A DNA stretch of 64,000 nucleotides. Source: Seonamhaeicola sp. (GTDB lineage: Bacteria; Bacteroidota; Bacteroidia; Flavobacteriales; Flavobacteriaceae). Position 1 is the first letter of the stretch, and every line of letters starts with the position of its first letter. The position numbers and the translations under genes were made by a program. The notes beneath the pieces were generated by a model. That model saw only the letters and a program-made list of their open reading frames with translations. It made no database searches and had not been told where the DNA came from. The DNA lies in the NCBI RefSeq assembly GCF_028281565.1, contig NZ_JANQJQ010000021.1, forward strand, positions 372,001 to 436,000, read 5' to 3'. Positions 41,292 through 50,439 of the stretch are shown piece by piece.

Positions 41292-43769
41292 ATGAAAAAC
41301 ATTAGTCAGGAAGAGAAAGATTATCTACAGGGAGATGGTAATACTTCAAATGAAAAAATCATATTGGACCTTACGGGTAATAATTGGCAAATGGAGGGGA
41401 TTCGTCCCGGAGAAGGTGTTAAAATTGGCTTCCATGAATTAAATTTTGATATTACGGGAGACTCTTTTAACTGGATTTATGCCAAGGTTCCGGGTGATGT
41501 GTATACCGATTTATGGCGAGCGGGCAGATTAGATGATCCGCACTTTGGCAGAAACAGTTTAAAAGCTAAATGGGTTCCGGAACATGAGTGGTGGTACAAG
41601 CGTCAGTTTGATGTTCCCAAAGAAATGGAAGGAAAGCATATTCAATTGGTTTTTGATGGGGTTGATTTTGCCTGTGATGTGTGGCTTAACGGGGCGTTTT
41701 TAGGAACGCATGAAGGCATGTTCTCTAAATTCAAATTTGATGTGTCAAATACGATTCGTTTTGAGCGTTTACGTTTCGGAACCAATGTGCTAATGGTGCG
41801 TTTACATCCGGCGCCAAGACGATACAGTCAGGTGGCGGGTAGAAAACCAGCCTGGCATGGTGACTATTGGGTGAGTTTGCCGCCAACAGGTATCTGGAAG
41901 CCCGTTTATTTGGAAGCCATGGGAACGGTGACGGTTGAAGATACTTATGTGAAGCCAACTATAGGTTCTGAAAATTCAGCTAAACTGGATGTAGAAATCG
42001 AATTAGAGAATCATGAGGATACAGATAAAACAGTTGAGCTAAAAGTTGAAATTGAAGGAGAAAACTTTGATTCCAAAGTATATGAAACTACTAAAGAAGT
42101 TTCGGTACCAAAAGGAACAGGTAAATTCGAATTAAATTTGGATATTGATGAGGCGAAACTATGGTGGCCCTGGGATTTAGGGGACCAAAATTTATATACG
42201 GCTAAAGTGACGGTTACTGAAGATGAGGTGCTTCATGATGAGACTACTACCTCATTTGGGATTAGAGAAGTAAAAATGGAACATAATCCCGGGTTTACCA
42301 AAGATCAGGTAGAAAATCCATGGACCGTGATGATCAATGGGAAACGCCACTTCATGCGTTCCGGAACCTGGGGTGGCCCACCGGATATTTTTATGGGACG
42401 AGCTCATAAAAGCAAATACAAAGAACTGATCCGGTTAGCTAAGGAAGCCAATTTTAACAACCTGAGGATTTTTGGCTGGCATCCAGAAGAGATTCCCTAT
42501 TTCTACCAATTGTGTAACGAAGCCGGTATTACGGTTTGGCAGGATGTGTTACCGTTGGCAAGCTTATCATTGCCAAAAGACGAAGCATTTAAGCAAGCTG
42601 TATTTGCGGAAGCCATAGTGTCTGTAAAAGAGCAACGCAATCACCCTTGTATTGTATTATTGGAAGGTTCCGAGGAGTTGTTTATGACGGCTTCAGATCC
42701 TCAACACAACTTGAATTTTGTAAACGAATTGGGTGAAGCTATCAAACCATATACACCATTACATTATATTCCGTCGTCTCCTTTAAGTGATGAGGTTGGA
42801 TTGAACTTAGGTTTCAAACCAAATGAAAGTTATCACGCCAACGACTTGTTTTATGGAGAAGGTGAGTTTGTGATGGAAGATTATTTTCCAAGCCTGGATT
42901 ATGCAGTTATTCCGGAATTAGCGATTTCGTCTTGTCCGAATGTAGATAGTATTAAAAAATTCATTCCGGAAGAGGAGATTTGGCCTCCGGGGCCAAGTTG
43001 GGGACATCATTGGACGGATTTCGATGCTTTAAGAACCTTGAACTTTGAAGTGTTAGGCGATCAATCTAGGGATGGTTTTGAAAAATTTGTGGAAGCCACT
43101 CAAATAGCACAAGGCGTTATTTTTCAATATGCCCTGGAACACTTCAGAACCAGAAAGCCCAAAACCAGTGCTATTTGTATTTGTCACTACATCACGTTTG
43201 CACCCGATATGAAATGGGGTATTGTGGATTATTATCAGGAAAAGAAACTGTCATTTGATCATGTTAGAAAAGCCTATCAACCGGTATTACTTACCATGAA
43301 ACATTATAACCGACGTTGGTTACCCGGAGATGCCTTTAAAGGTGAGCTTTGGGTGGTTAATGATTATTATCAATCCTTCAGCAATTGTAAAGCAACCATC
43401 AAATTCCTGGATAATAACAAAACGGTTATCAAAGAGGAAAGTTTTAACTTTGATGACATAGTAGGTGATAGTTCAGCTAAATTTGCGGATGTATCCTGTA
43501 CGGTTCCCGGTGATTTGGGAGATAAATTCTATGTAGAAATGACCTTAGCTGATGCTTCCGGAAATATCCTTTCAGAAAATGACTATATGCTATTGGTAGC
43601 TGATAAAGTGAAAGACAAAGCCGAATTAAGAGCCATTGGGCTGGATGCGTTTGACATCAAACAAAAGTATGGATGGGCCAATTATTTTAGGTATTATCCA
43701 GGTTTGGGCGCCGAAGAAGGCACCAAAGAAGCCGATGAAGCTATGCCAACCGCCAGAGGTTTTAAATAA
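41292..43769 (+). CDS. Cytoplasmic GH2 glycoside hydrolase, beta-mannosidase-like
   Basis: An 825-residue GH2 protein without signal peptide, so it should act on imported oligosaccharides. It has a sugar-binding jelly roll ('GVDFACDVWLNGAFLGTHEGMF', about 122-145), an immunoglobulin-like domain, then the barrel ('LRIFGWHPEEIPYFYQLCNEAGITVWQD'). The usual acid/base Asn-Glu is Ser-Glu here (Ser460-Glu461 in 'LLEGSEEL'), and the nucleophile glutamate is probably Glu542 in 'IPELAISS' rather than the usual SE(F/Y)G. These changes suggest an unusual substrate or a shifted mechanism. It heads a GH2-ECH-ALDH operon. Confidence 0.9.
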   Translation: MKNISQEEKDYLQGDGNTSNEKIILDLTGNNWQMEGIRPGEGVKIGFHELNFDITGDSFNWIYAKVPGDVYTDLWRAGRLDDPHFGRNSLKAKWVPEHEWWYKRQFDVPKEMEGKHIQLVFDGVDFACDVWLNGAFLGTHEGMFSKFKFDVSNTIRFERLRFGTNVLMVRLHPAPRRYSQVAGRKPAWHGDYWVSLPPTGIWKPVYLEAMGTVTVEDTYVKPTIGSENSAKLDVEIELENHEDTDKTVELKVEIEGENFDSKVYETTKEVSVPKGTGKFELNLDIDEAKLWWPWDLGDQNLYTAKVTVTEDEVLHDETTTSFGIREVKMEHNPGFTKDQVENPWTVMINGKRHFMRSGTWGGPPDIFMGRAHKSKYKELIRLAKEANFNNLRIFGWHPEEIPYFYQLCNEAGITVWQDVLPLASLSLPKDEAFKQAVFAEAIVSVKEQRNHPCIVLLEGSEELFMTASDPQHNLNFVNELGEAIKPYTPLHYIPSSPLSDEVGLNLGFKPNESYHANDLFYGEGEFVMEDYFPSLDYAVIPELAISSCPNVDSIKKFIPEEEIWPPGPSWGHHWTDFDALRTLNFEVLGDQSRDGFEKFVEATQIAQGVIFQYALEHFRTRKPKTSAICICHYITFAPDMKWGIVDYYQEKKLSFDHVRKAYQPVLLTMKHYNRRWLPGDAFKGELWVVNDYYQSFSNCKATIKFLDNNKTVIKEESFNFDDIVGDSSAKFADVSCTVPGDLGDKFYVEMTLADASGNILSENDYMLLVADKVKDKAELRAIGLDAFDIKQKYGWANYFRYYPGLGAEEGTKEADEAMPTARGFK

Positions 43770-43775
43770 AAACGT

Positions 43776-44540
43776 ATGTTTAGATTTAATAAAAATGATA
43801 GATTAGGAATCATAACCCTTAGCAAGCCGCCCGCTAACAGTTATGACATTCATTTCTTTAAGGAGTTCGAACAGCTCTTAAGCACTATTGAAACCGATTC
43901 CGATATAGCCGTGGTATTACTTAAAAGTGATATTCCGAAGTTCTTTTCGGCCGGAGCCGACATCAAAGTGTTTCAAAGTAATACCGTGGAGCAGAATAAG
44001 GAGATGGTAGTGATGGTCAACAAAATAGCTGCCGGTATCAGTACGAGTTCAAAAATATTTGTCGCTTTTTTAAACGGGCATACCTTGGGAGGCGGATTGG
44101 AATTAGCCTTAGCCTGTGATATTAGATTGGCATCCCATAAAAAGTTCTTATTGGGCTTACCCGAAGTTAAATTAGGCTTAATGCCCGGGAATGGAGGTAT
44201 TCCCCGTTTAGTAAACGCAGTTGGTGTTTCAAAAGCATTTGAGCTGGTAGTTTCAGGTAATACTATTGATTCGGAAGAAGCTTATAGAATTGGATTGGTC
44301 AATCAGCTTTATGAGGAAGCGAACGCCGAAGCACAAGCTTTGGACTATGCTATTAACCTATCGAAAGGGCCTAAAATAGCTATGGCTACCATAAAACAGA
44401 CATTTTCAGAAGGTATAGGGAAAGGTCTGGAGGATTTTTTGGAACTTGAAAAGAAACAAGTGGGTACCCTTTATGATACCTATGATGCCAAAGAAGGCTT
44501 TTTGGCTTTCGTAGAAAAGCGAACACCTGAATTTGAATAA
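43776..44540 (+). CDS. Enoyl-CoA hydratase/isomerase family protein
   Basis: A 254-residue crotonase-fold protein. The CoA-binding and oxyanion segments are '[10 protein letters not shown]' and '[20 protein letters not shown]', and '[18 protein letters not shown]' supplies the second oxyanion region and the acidic residue. It should hydrate, isomerise or split a CoA thioester. It starts six bases after GH2 and ends 16 bases before the aldehyde dehydrogenase. It complements the MaoC and CoA-transferases of the opposite-strand operon. Confidence 0.93.
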   Translation: MFRFNKNDRLGIITLSKPPANSYDIHFFKEFEQLLSTIETDSDIAVVLLKSDIPKFFSAGADIKVFQSNTVEQNKEMVVMVNKIAAGISTSSKIFVAFLNGHTLGGGLELALACDIRLASHKKFLLGLPEVKLGLMPGNGGIPRLVNAVGVSKAFELVVSGNTIDSEEAYRIGLVNQLYEEANAEAQALDYAINLSKGPKIAMATIKQTFSEGIGKGLEDFLELEKKQVGTLYDTYDAKEGFLAFVEKRTPEFE

Positions 44541-44556
44541 TAAACAACTAAACACT

Positions 44557-46014
44557 ATGAGTCAAACTAATATTAAACATTATCCCTGTTACATTAACGG
44601 GGAATGGTTAGATAGTTCTGTAAGAGAAGTTATTGAAGTTGAAAACCCGGTTGATAACAACGTGTTCGCAACCGTAACATCTTGTACTAAGGAAGATGTG
44701 CAACATGCTTTGGAAACTTCGGAAAAGGCGCAGAAGGCCTGGGAACTTACTCCCGCAAATACAAGGGCCCAACATATTTATGAAATTGCCAATAAGTTAA
44801 AGGCAGAACGAGAAAACTTCGCTAAGCTTTTGGTGATGGAACAAGGAAAAACTTATGCAGAAGCCTTAGGGGAGGTTGATGATACGGTCACCTATATGAC
44901 CTATTCAGCGGAAGCCGCTCGTAGAATTCAAGGGGCTATTTTCCCGGCTGAAGCAAAAAATATCAGGCTTTCAATTCACAAAGTGCCTTATGGTGTAACA
45001 GTTGGACTGTGTGCCTTTAACTATCCGTTGGCATTAATTGGAAGAAAAGTGGGGCCGGCTTTGGCAACAGGAAATACCATGATCATAAAGCCGCATGAAT
45101 TAACACCTATAACGGCATCGGAGTTTTGTAGATTGGTGGATGAATCCAGTCTTCCAAAAGGGGTTATCAATATGGTGTCCACTAAAACAGCCGATGCTGC
45201 TTCGTTATTAGTGGAAAGTCCTATTACGAAGCTGATTTCTTTAACAGGAAGTACAAGAGCCGGAAGGGCCATGTATAGAGCTGCTGCTGAAAATATTACC
45301 GGATTGATTTTGGAATTGGGAGGGAAAGCACCGTTTATAGTCTGTGAAGACGCTGATATAGACAAAGCTGTTGAAGCTGCCGTTATTTCCCGTTATGCAA
45401 ATTGCGGACAGGTTTGTATCTGTAATGAAATGGTTTTTGTAGATGAAAAGGTAGCGGATGAGTTTACTGAAAAAGTAGTGAAAAGAACCCAACAGATTAA
45501 AGTAGGGGATCCCTTTGATGCTGCGGTCGCCATGGGGCCCAATGTAAGTACCTTAGGATTGAATAGAGTGGACGATTTGGTTAAACAAAATATTGAACAA
45601 GGCGCAGAATTATTACTGGGAGGTGGCAGACCCGAAGGGGCCTATTTTGAAAAAGGAAACTGGTATACACCTACCATTTTAGGCAATGTAAAAGGCGACG
45701 GTGCGACGGTAAGTCAGGAGTTATTTGCCCCTGTTATGCCTATTGTGAAGGTTGGCGGTTTTGAAGAGGCCGTAGCTTTGGCTAATGACAGGGAAGAAGG
45801 GCTGTCTGCTTATTTGTATTCCAATGACTATAGGGTACATCAAAAGGCTATTGATACTATGGAAGTGGGGACTATTTTTATCAATCAGCAAATCATAGGA
45901 AATATTCAAGGCTATCATTCGGGGCATAAGACGTCCGGAATTGCCGGAGAAGATGGTATTTATGGTGTGGATCATTACCTTCAAAAGCGTACCATTTATT
46001 TAAATTACGAATAG
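44557..46014 (+). CDS. NAD(P)-dependent aldehyde dehydrogenase
   Basis: A 485-residue ALDH-superfamily enzyme from the ATG at 44557. The general base is Glu253 in 'LELGGKAP' and the nucleophile is Cys287 in 'NCGQVCIC'. It resembles lactaldehyde/succinate-semialdehyde dehydrogenases (AldA type). In fucose and rhamnose catabolism AldA oxidises lactaldehyde, a possible role here, but other sugar aldehydes cannot be excluded. The nearby CoA genes suggest that the acid product may be activated to a CoA thioester. Confidence 0.93.
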   Translation: MSQTNIKHYPCYINGEWLDSSVREVIEVENPVDNNVFATVTSCTKEDVQHALETSEKAQKAWELTPANTRAQHIYEIANKLKAERENFAKLLVMEQGKTYAEALGEVDDTVTYMTYSAEAARRIQGAIFPAEAKNIRLSIHKVPYGVTVGLCAFNYPLALIGRKVGPALATGNTMIIKPHELTPITASEFCRLVDESSLPKGVINMVSTKTADAASLLVESPITKLISLTGSTRAGRAMYRAAAENITGLILELGGKAPFIVCEDADIDKAVEAAVISRYANCGQVCICNEMVFVDEKVADEFTEKVVKRTQQIKVGDPFDAAVAMGPNVSTLGLNRVDDLVKQNIEQGAELLLGGGRPEGAYFEKGNWYTPTILGNVKGDGATVSQELFAPVMPIVKVGGFEEAVALANDREEGLSAYLYSNDYRVHQKAIDTMEVGTIFINQQIIGNIQGYHSGHKTSGIAGEDGIYGVDHYLQKRTIYLNYE

Positions 46015-46055
46015 AAGCATTAAACAATTAATTTATAGTGATACACCTCCCTTAA

Positions 46056-46131
46056 TCCCTCCTTGTTAGGAGGGAAACTGTTACCTTGAAAATTTATTGA
46101 GTACGAGTTGTTTCCCCTCTAAAAAGAGGGG
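46056..46131. repeat. Twin G/C-rich hairpins behind the ALDH gene
   Basis: TCCCTCCT/AGGAGGGA (46056-46075) and CCCCTCT/AGAGGGG (46114-46131) form two short hairpins 38 bases apart, in an otherwise gene-free stretch of 259 bases. The pattern looks like an intergenic repeat element; the second hairpin does not run into a T tract. The rest of the gap holds nothing else clear. Confidence 0.55.
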
Positions 46132-46273
46132 AGTAAGGTCTATTTCTTTCAGGTTAAACTATGCCTTAAGCTGGAGACAAAATTCCTAACAGACCATTAG
46201 TACAAAGGTTTTGGACATTCGTTTTATCGGAGGTGTTTTATAGTACCTAATTTTACAAAATAGATTATTTATT

Positions 46274-47137
46274 ATGAGATACCTTTTTACTTTTTTATTA
46301 GTAGCTTTTGTTCAAATGTCAAAAGCTCAGGATTTAACCATTCCACCTAAAAATTATGTGGATTCTGTTAAAATTGAAAATGCTGTAAAACGAAAGAATG
46401 ATAACTATCCACTTTCCGATCAAAGCAATTCAAAGAAATGGAAATTGCTTAAGAAGTTTTCAGATGAATTTGATGCTGAAACATTGAATACCGACAGGTG
46501 GTATCCTAATAACCCGAAATGGAAAGGCAGACAACCAACTTACTTTCATGGTTCCAATGTGAGTTTAGAAAATAGCGAGTTGGTGTTTAGAGTGAATCAG
46601 CATGGTAATGAAACTTTGCCCGAAGGATATACCCATTCTACAGGCTTTATAAAGAGTAAAAACAAATTTTTATATGGTTATTTTGAAGCAGAAGGCAAAC
46701 TCATGGATGCTCCCTGGGTTTCCGGGTTTTGGATGACCAATGTCTCTAAAGATTGGTGGACAGAAATAGACATTTGTGAAAATGCACCGGGTCTGCATTA
46801 TAACAGACATGATTTAAATTCCAATATCCATGTATTTAGGGCTCCTAAAGATAAAGGAGATGTTAAAAAACACTTCTCAAGAACTAAAAAGTATTACTTC
46901 CCATTGGAATTACAGGCAGATTATCATGTTTGGGGATTAGAGTGGACCCCTGAATTTATCCGCTTCTATATTGACGGTATACTCTTTAGAGAAGCTGAAA
47001 ACACGCATTGGCATCAGCCTTTAGAGGTTAATTTTAATTGCGAATCTAATAAATGGTTTGGCGCTTTGCCTGATGATAACCGTTTGGACGGTGAATATCA
47101 CGTAAAATATTTCAGAGTTTGGGAATTAAAAAAGTAA
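46274..47137 (+). CDS. GH16 family endo-glycosidase, exported
   Basis: A 287-residue enzyme with a signal peptide (about 1-18, ending KAQ). The GH16 catalytic motif E-x-D-x-x-E appears as Glu164, Asp166, Glu169 in 'WWTEIDICENAP'. 'GYFEAEGKLMDAPWVSGFWM' and 'YHVWGLEWTPEFIRFYIDG' are the usual flanking strands. GH16 members cleave agarose, porphyran, carrageenan or beta-glucans, and the subfamily cannot be fixed by eye. The pattern looks closer to the marine galactanase branch than to laminarinases, which is an impression only. It converges on a GH105 gene. Confidence 0.9.
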   Translation: MRYLFTFLLVAFVQMSKAQDLTIPPKNYVDSVKIENAVKRKNDNYPLSDQSNSKKWKLLKKFSDEFDAETLNTDRWYPNNPKWKGRQPTYFHGSNVSLENSELVFRVNQHGNETLPEGYTHSTGFIKSKNKFLYGYFEAEGKLMDAPWVSGFWMTNVSKDWWTEIDICENAPGLHYNRHDLNSNIHVFRAPKDKGDVKKHFSRTKKYYFPLELQADYHVWGLEWTPEFIRFYIDGILFREAENTHWHQPLEVNFNCESNKWFGALPDDNRLDGEYHVKYFRVWELKK

Positions 47138-47140
47138 AAT

Positions 47141-47253
47141 ACTTGTCAACCTGAACTTACCTTTGCTGAACTTGCTTCAGTATTTCAGGTTTTCAAAACA
47201 ATTAATTGAAAATCAAATGAGAAAGATTCTGAAACAAGTTCAGAATGACAAGT
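47141..47253. repeat. Palindromic element between GH16 and GH105 genes
   Basis: Arms at 47141-47158 (ACTTGTCAACCTGAACTT) and 47236-47253 pair with two mismatches and enclose further inverted fragments (TGAACTTGCTTCAG and CTGAAACAAGTTCAG). It fills the gap between two convergent genes and is related by the TCAGAATGAC end to the element at 56921-56989. Confidence 0.65.
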
Positions 47254-48362
47254 TACTTCTTTACCATCTTATAAACTTCAGCTCCGGCTGCTAAAAAAGC
47301 CCCGGTACCATAAACTTCGGTTTTATCGGCCCAGGCTTTTCCCGGAGCAGCTCCAATGGGTTGAACATAGCCTAACATACCATCTTCTGTAATGTGGCTG
47401 CACAGGCTGTTCCAGGCTTTTTCTATATGAGGCTGATAGGTCTCTTTATCTAATAGTCCGTTATTGATTCCCCAGGCTAAACCAAAGGTAAAGAATGAGG
47501 TGCCGCTGGTTTCCGGAGTAGGGTACACATCCTGACTTAATAAACTCATGGCCCAATGCCCTTCCGGGGTTTGAATTTCAATAAGTTTTTTAGCCATTTT
47601 CAAATAGATGTCTTTAAAGTAGTCGTATTCTTTTGATCCTGTTTCGTATTCATCCATTAATAAGGCTAAGCCTCCAAAAACCCAACCGTTTCCCCTGGAC
47701 CAAAATATTTTTCTGCCGTGAGCCAATTCACCAATATAACTGTTGTCCCTGTAAAAGAGGTCTTCATCAAAGTCATATAAATGTTGTCTAGTGGCTTCAA
47801 ATTCACCCAGCATCCAATCTGAGTATTTTTTATCACCTGTAACATTGGAGAGTTTTGCACAAACCGGGGGCGCCATAAATAAGGCATCACACCAGGTCCA
47901 TCGCTCCAAATGCTTGTAATTGTCTAGTGTTATGGGTTGTTTGCTAGGGTTAGCAATAATAAAATCGAAACTTTTTTGCGTTTCTTCAATCATGTTGGCG
48001 TCACCATATTTTCTATAAAGTTCAATGAACATTTGTCCGATGGCATGGTCATCTGCGTGATAGGGTCTTCTATGAAGCTTCCAATTCTGTTCATCACCAA
48101 TACTTTTTAGCCATTTCCAATATTTATTCTTTTTTGTGGTTTCGGCGTGTTTTACCATACCAACATATAAAGCACCATTGGTCCAATCTGCAATATGATG
48201 CGGCTCTTTTTTAGTATAAGGCTCTCTGAAATGTTCAATCTGCCAATCAGCAACACGTTTCATTTGTTTTTTCACCGAAGATGGTTTTATGGTCTGTGCA
48301 TTCAAAAGAAAAGAAGTAGTCGTAAAAATACTTAACAACAAAAAAAGTTTTAAAAGTTTCAT
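47253..48362 (-). CDS. GH105 unsaturated glucuronyl/galacturonyl hydrolase, exported
   Basis: A 369-residue protein with a signal peptide (about residues 1-22, ending LNAQ). The alpha6/alpha6 barrel of family GH105 is shown by 'YHADDHAIGQMFIELY' and 'RWTWCDALFMAPPVCAK' (Asp159 is the probable catalytic acid), then 'FWSRGNGWVFGGLALLMD'. These enzymes remove 4,5-unsaturated uronic acids left by polysaccharide lyases. The enzyme therefore implies a uronic-acid-containing glycan and a lyase outside the window. It is divergent from the sulfatase at 48754. Confidence 0.93.
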   Translation of the reverse strand: MKLLKLFLLLSIFTTTSFLLNAQTIKPSSVKKQMKRVADWQIEHFREPYTKKEPHHIADWTNGALYVGMVKHAETTKKNKYWKWLKSIGDEQNWKLHRRPYHADDHAIGQMFIELYRKYGDANMIEETQKSFDFIIANPSKQPITLDNYKHLERWTWCDALFMAPPVCAKLSNVTGDKKYSDWMLGEFEATRQHLYDFDEDLFYRDNSYIGELAHGRKIFWSRGNGWVFGGLALLMDEYETGSKEYDYFKDIYLKMAKKLIEIQTPEGHWAMSLLSQDVYPTPETSGTSFFTFGLAWGINNGLLDKETYQPHIEKAWNSLCSHITEDGMLGYVQPIGAAPGKAWADKTEVYGTGAFLAAGAEVYKMVKK

Positions 48363-48406
48363 AGGAAAAAGGATAAATTAATGTCTAATATTTCGCTAAT
48401 ATATAA

Positions 48407-48451
48407 AAAAATACAATCGATTGTATTTTTGCTAAATTCAAACGGTTTGAA
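48407..48451. promoter_or_regulatory. Two adjacent palindromes in the GH105/sulfatase intergenic region
   Basis: 48407-48430 is a perfect 24-base palindrome (half AAAAATACAATC). Six bases further, 48437-48451 is a perfect 15-base palindrome (TTCAAAC, G, GTTTGAA). Both have a central CG. They lie 45-90 bases upstream of the GH105 start and about 300 bases upstream of the sulfatase. They are good candidates for a glycan-responsive repressor such as a LacI-type protein. Confidence 0.6.
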
Positions 48452-48753
48452 ATCAATGGAAAGCGCAAAACCTGTTTTTGTCTTTAAAGACGTGTTCTGT
48501 CTTCAGTGGAACTGGTAAAATTTACGTCTGATGTTCTTTTGCAATTTAGAGAGATTATATAAACGGCTGTTTTTTAGTTTTTTAACCTGCTATTGAATGG
48601 AGTTCATGCTAATCTGAATATGGACTTACTACCTCCTGGTCAAGAGACTATTTGGTTATATTTAAAAGATTAATTGCATTAATAAAAACATTTGTGATAC
48701 TATAAAACGTAAAAGAAAACGATTTTTATACTTCAAATTACTAACCAAATATC
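48452..48753. other. Intergenic region with a possible gene remnant
   Basis: Together with the two palindromes this is a gene-free stretch of about 390 bases between divergent genes. I see no ordinary gene. The segment 48584-48673 reads as 29 in-frame codons ending in TAA, preceded by a stop codon two codons upstream (see separate entry). Confidence 0.5.
48584..48673 (+). pseudogene. Possible 3' end of a degraded enzyme gene
   Basis: This 29-codon frame ending in TAA encodes 'LLPPGQETIWLYLKD' at its end, which is protein-like, but has no start codon or upstream coding frame. It may be the remnant of a hydrolase gene. I cannot name the parent family. Confidence 0.25.
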
Positions 48754-50415
48754 ATGTTAAAAAAAATATTCAATTTATTTCTAGTATTGCTAATTGTTTC
48801 TTGTGGCGAGAAGGATGAAAAACAAGAGGACGCATCAAAAAAACCTAACATCATTTTTGTAATGTCCGATGACCACACATCTCAAGCTTTTGGAATTTAT
48901 GGAAGCCGATTGGCAAGTTTAAATCCAACACCAACTTTAGATAAAATTGCTAACGAAGGGATGATCTTCGACAATTGTTTTGTAACCAACTCTATTTGTA
49001 CACCCAGTAGGGCAACGATTATCACAGGACAGTATAGTCAGACCAATGGTGTTTTGGATCTAGAGGGGCATATTGAACCTGAAAGGCAGTATTTGCCGCA
49101 AGAGATGAAAAAACTGGGGTACGAAACAGCTATCATAGGTAAGTGGCACTTAGAAAGGGAACCGGCTTCGTTTGATTACTATACTGTTTTGCCCGGGCAA
49201 GGAAAATATCACGATCCAACATTTATTGTACAAGGTGATCAACCATGGCCTAAAAATACTATTGAAACAGATGGACATTCCAGTGATATGATTACAGACC
49301 TTTCATTGGATTGGTTGAAAAACAAGCGAGATAAGAATAAACCATTTTTCTTAATGCACCATTTTAAAGCGCCGCATGATGATTTTGAATTTGCACCAAG
49401 ATATAAGGATTATCTGGAAGAGACCCATATTCCGGAACCGGCCAGTTTATATGATAATGGGAATAATGGTTCTATAGCCACCAGAGGAGAGCATGATGAA
49501 CTAATTCATGATATTGGGTCTTCGGTTTCTAAAAGAAACACGATCAGGGGCATGTGGATGCGTCTGTGGAGTGGACAATACACTAAAATCTCCAACCCGG
49601 ATTTTGACCCTTCAAAGCGCATTAAGGAAGGGATGAGTGACCGTGAGTTCACGCATGAAACCTATCAGGAGTACTTAAAAAGATATTTACGCTGCGTGAA
49701 AGGTGTAGATGATAATATGGCAAGATTGGTTCAGTTTTTAAAGAACGAAGGACTTTACGATAATACTATTATTGTGTATACCGGCGATCAAGGATTTATG
49801 TTAGGTGAACACGATTATATAGATAAGCGTTGGATGTATGAAGAGTCCCTGAGAATGCCATTCTTTGTTAGATATCCAAAATCTATCAAAGCGGGTTCCA
49901 GAACAAATGCAATCATCAATAATAGTGATTTTGGACCCACCTTAATTGAGATGGCAGGCGGTAAAACCCCAAAGTATATGCAGGGCAACAGCTTTAAATC
50001 TATTCTAGAAACCGCTGAAGAACCGAAAAACTGGCAACAGTCGTCATACTACAGGTATTGGATGCATATGGCACATGCACATGCCAACCCTGCACATTTT
50101 GGTATCAGAACTAAAAAGTACAAGTTAATATTCTTCTACGGTAAGTATTGGGTGGATACCGATAAACCGGGAGCCGAATGGAATAAAAAAAGCTGGGGCA
50201 ACAGATTTACGTTCCATACACCGGTGGCCTGGGAATTTTATGACCTGGAGAATGATCCTGAAGAAATGAATAACCTTTACGGCGATCCTGCCTATAAGGA
50301 TATTATCGCAGACTTAAAAACCCAGTTAGCAGACAAACGTAAAGCGTTAAATGAGGAGGATGGCGACAAGTTTCCTCATATTCAAAAGGTTATTGATGAC
50401 CATTGGGATGATTAA
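48754..50415 (+). CDS. S1 family sulfatase lipoprotein (1)
   Basis: A 553-residue formylglycine-dependent sulfatase with a lipobox (LIVSC). The modification motif C-T-P-S-R has Cys82. Metal-binding 'MSDDHTSQAFG' lies before it and 'TGDQGFMLGEHD' is the second metal site. 'IGKWHL' is the conserved Lys/His pair. It should remove a sulfate ester from the glycan outside the cytoplasm; an anaerobic or FGE-type maturase must exist elsewhere. A GH3 gene follows 24 bases later. Confidence 0.93.
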   Translation: MLKKIFNLFLVLLIVSCGEKDEKQEDASKKPNIIFVMSDDHTSQAFGIYGSRLASLNPTPTLDKIANEGMIFDNCFVTNSICTPSRATIITGQYSQTNGVLDLEGHIEPERQYLPQEMKKLGYETAIIGKWHLEREPASFDYYTVLPGQGKYHDPTFIVQGDQPWPKNTIETDGHSSDMITDLSLDWLKNKRDKNKPFFLMHHFKAPHDDFEFAPRYKDYLEETHIPEPASLYDNGNNGSIATRGEHDELIHDIGSSVSKRNTIRGMWMRLWSGQYTKISNPDFDPSKRIKEGMSDREFTHETYQEYLKRYLRCVKGVDDNMARLVQFLKNEGLYDNTIIVYTGDQGFMLGEHDYIDKRWMYEESLRMPFFVRYPKSIKAGSRTNAIINNSDFGPTLIEMAGGKTPKYMQGNSFKSILETAEEPKNWQQSSYYRYWMHMAHAHANPAHFGIRTKKYKLIFFYGKYWVDTDKPGAEWNKKSWGNRFTFHTPVAWEFYDLENDPEEMNNLYGDPAYKDIIADLKTQLADKRKALNEEDGDKFPHIQKVIDDHWDD

Positions 50416-50439
50416 TTAACAACATAAAGATAGTATGCC

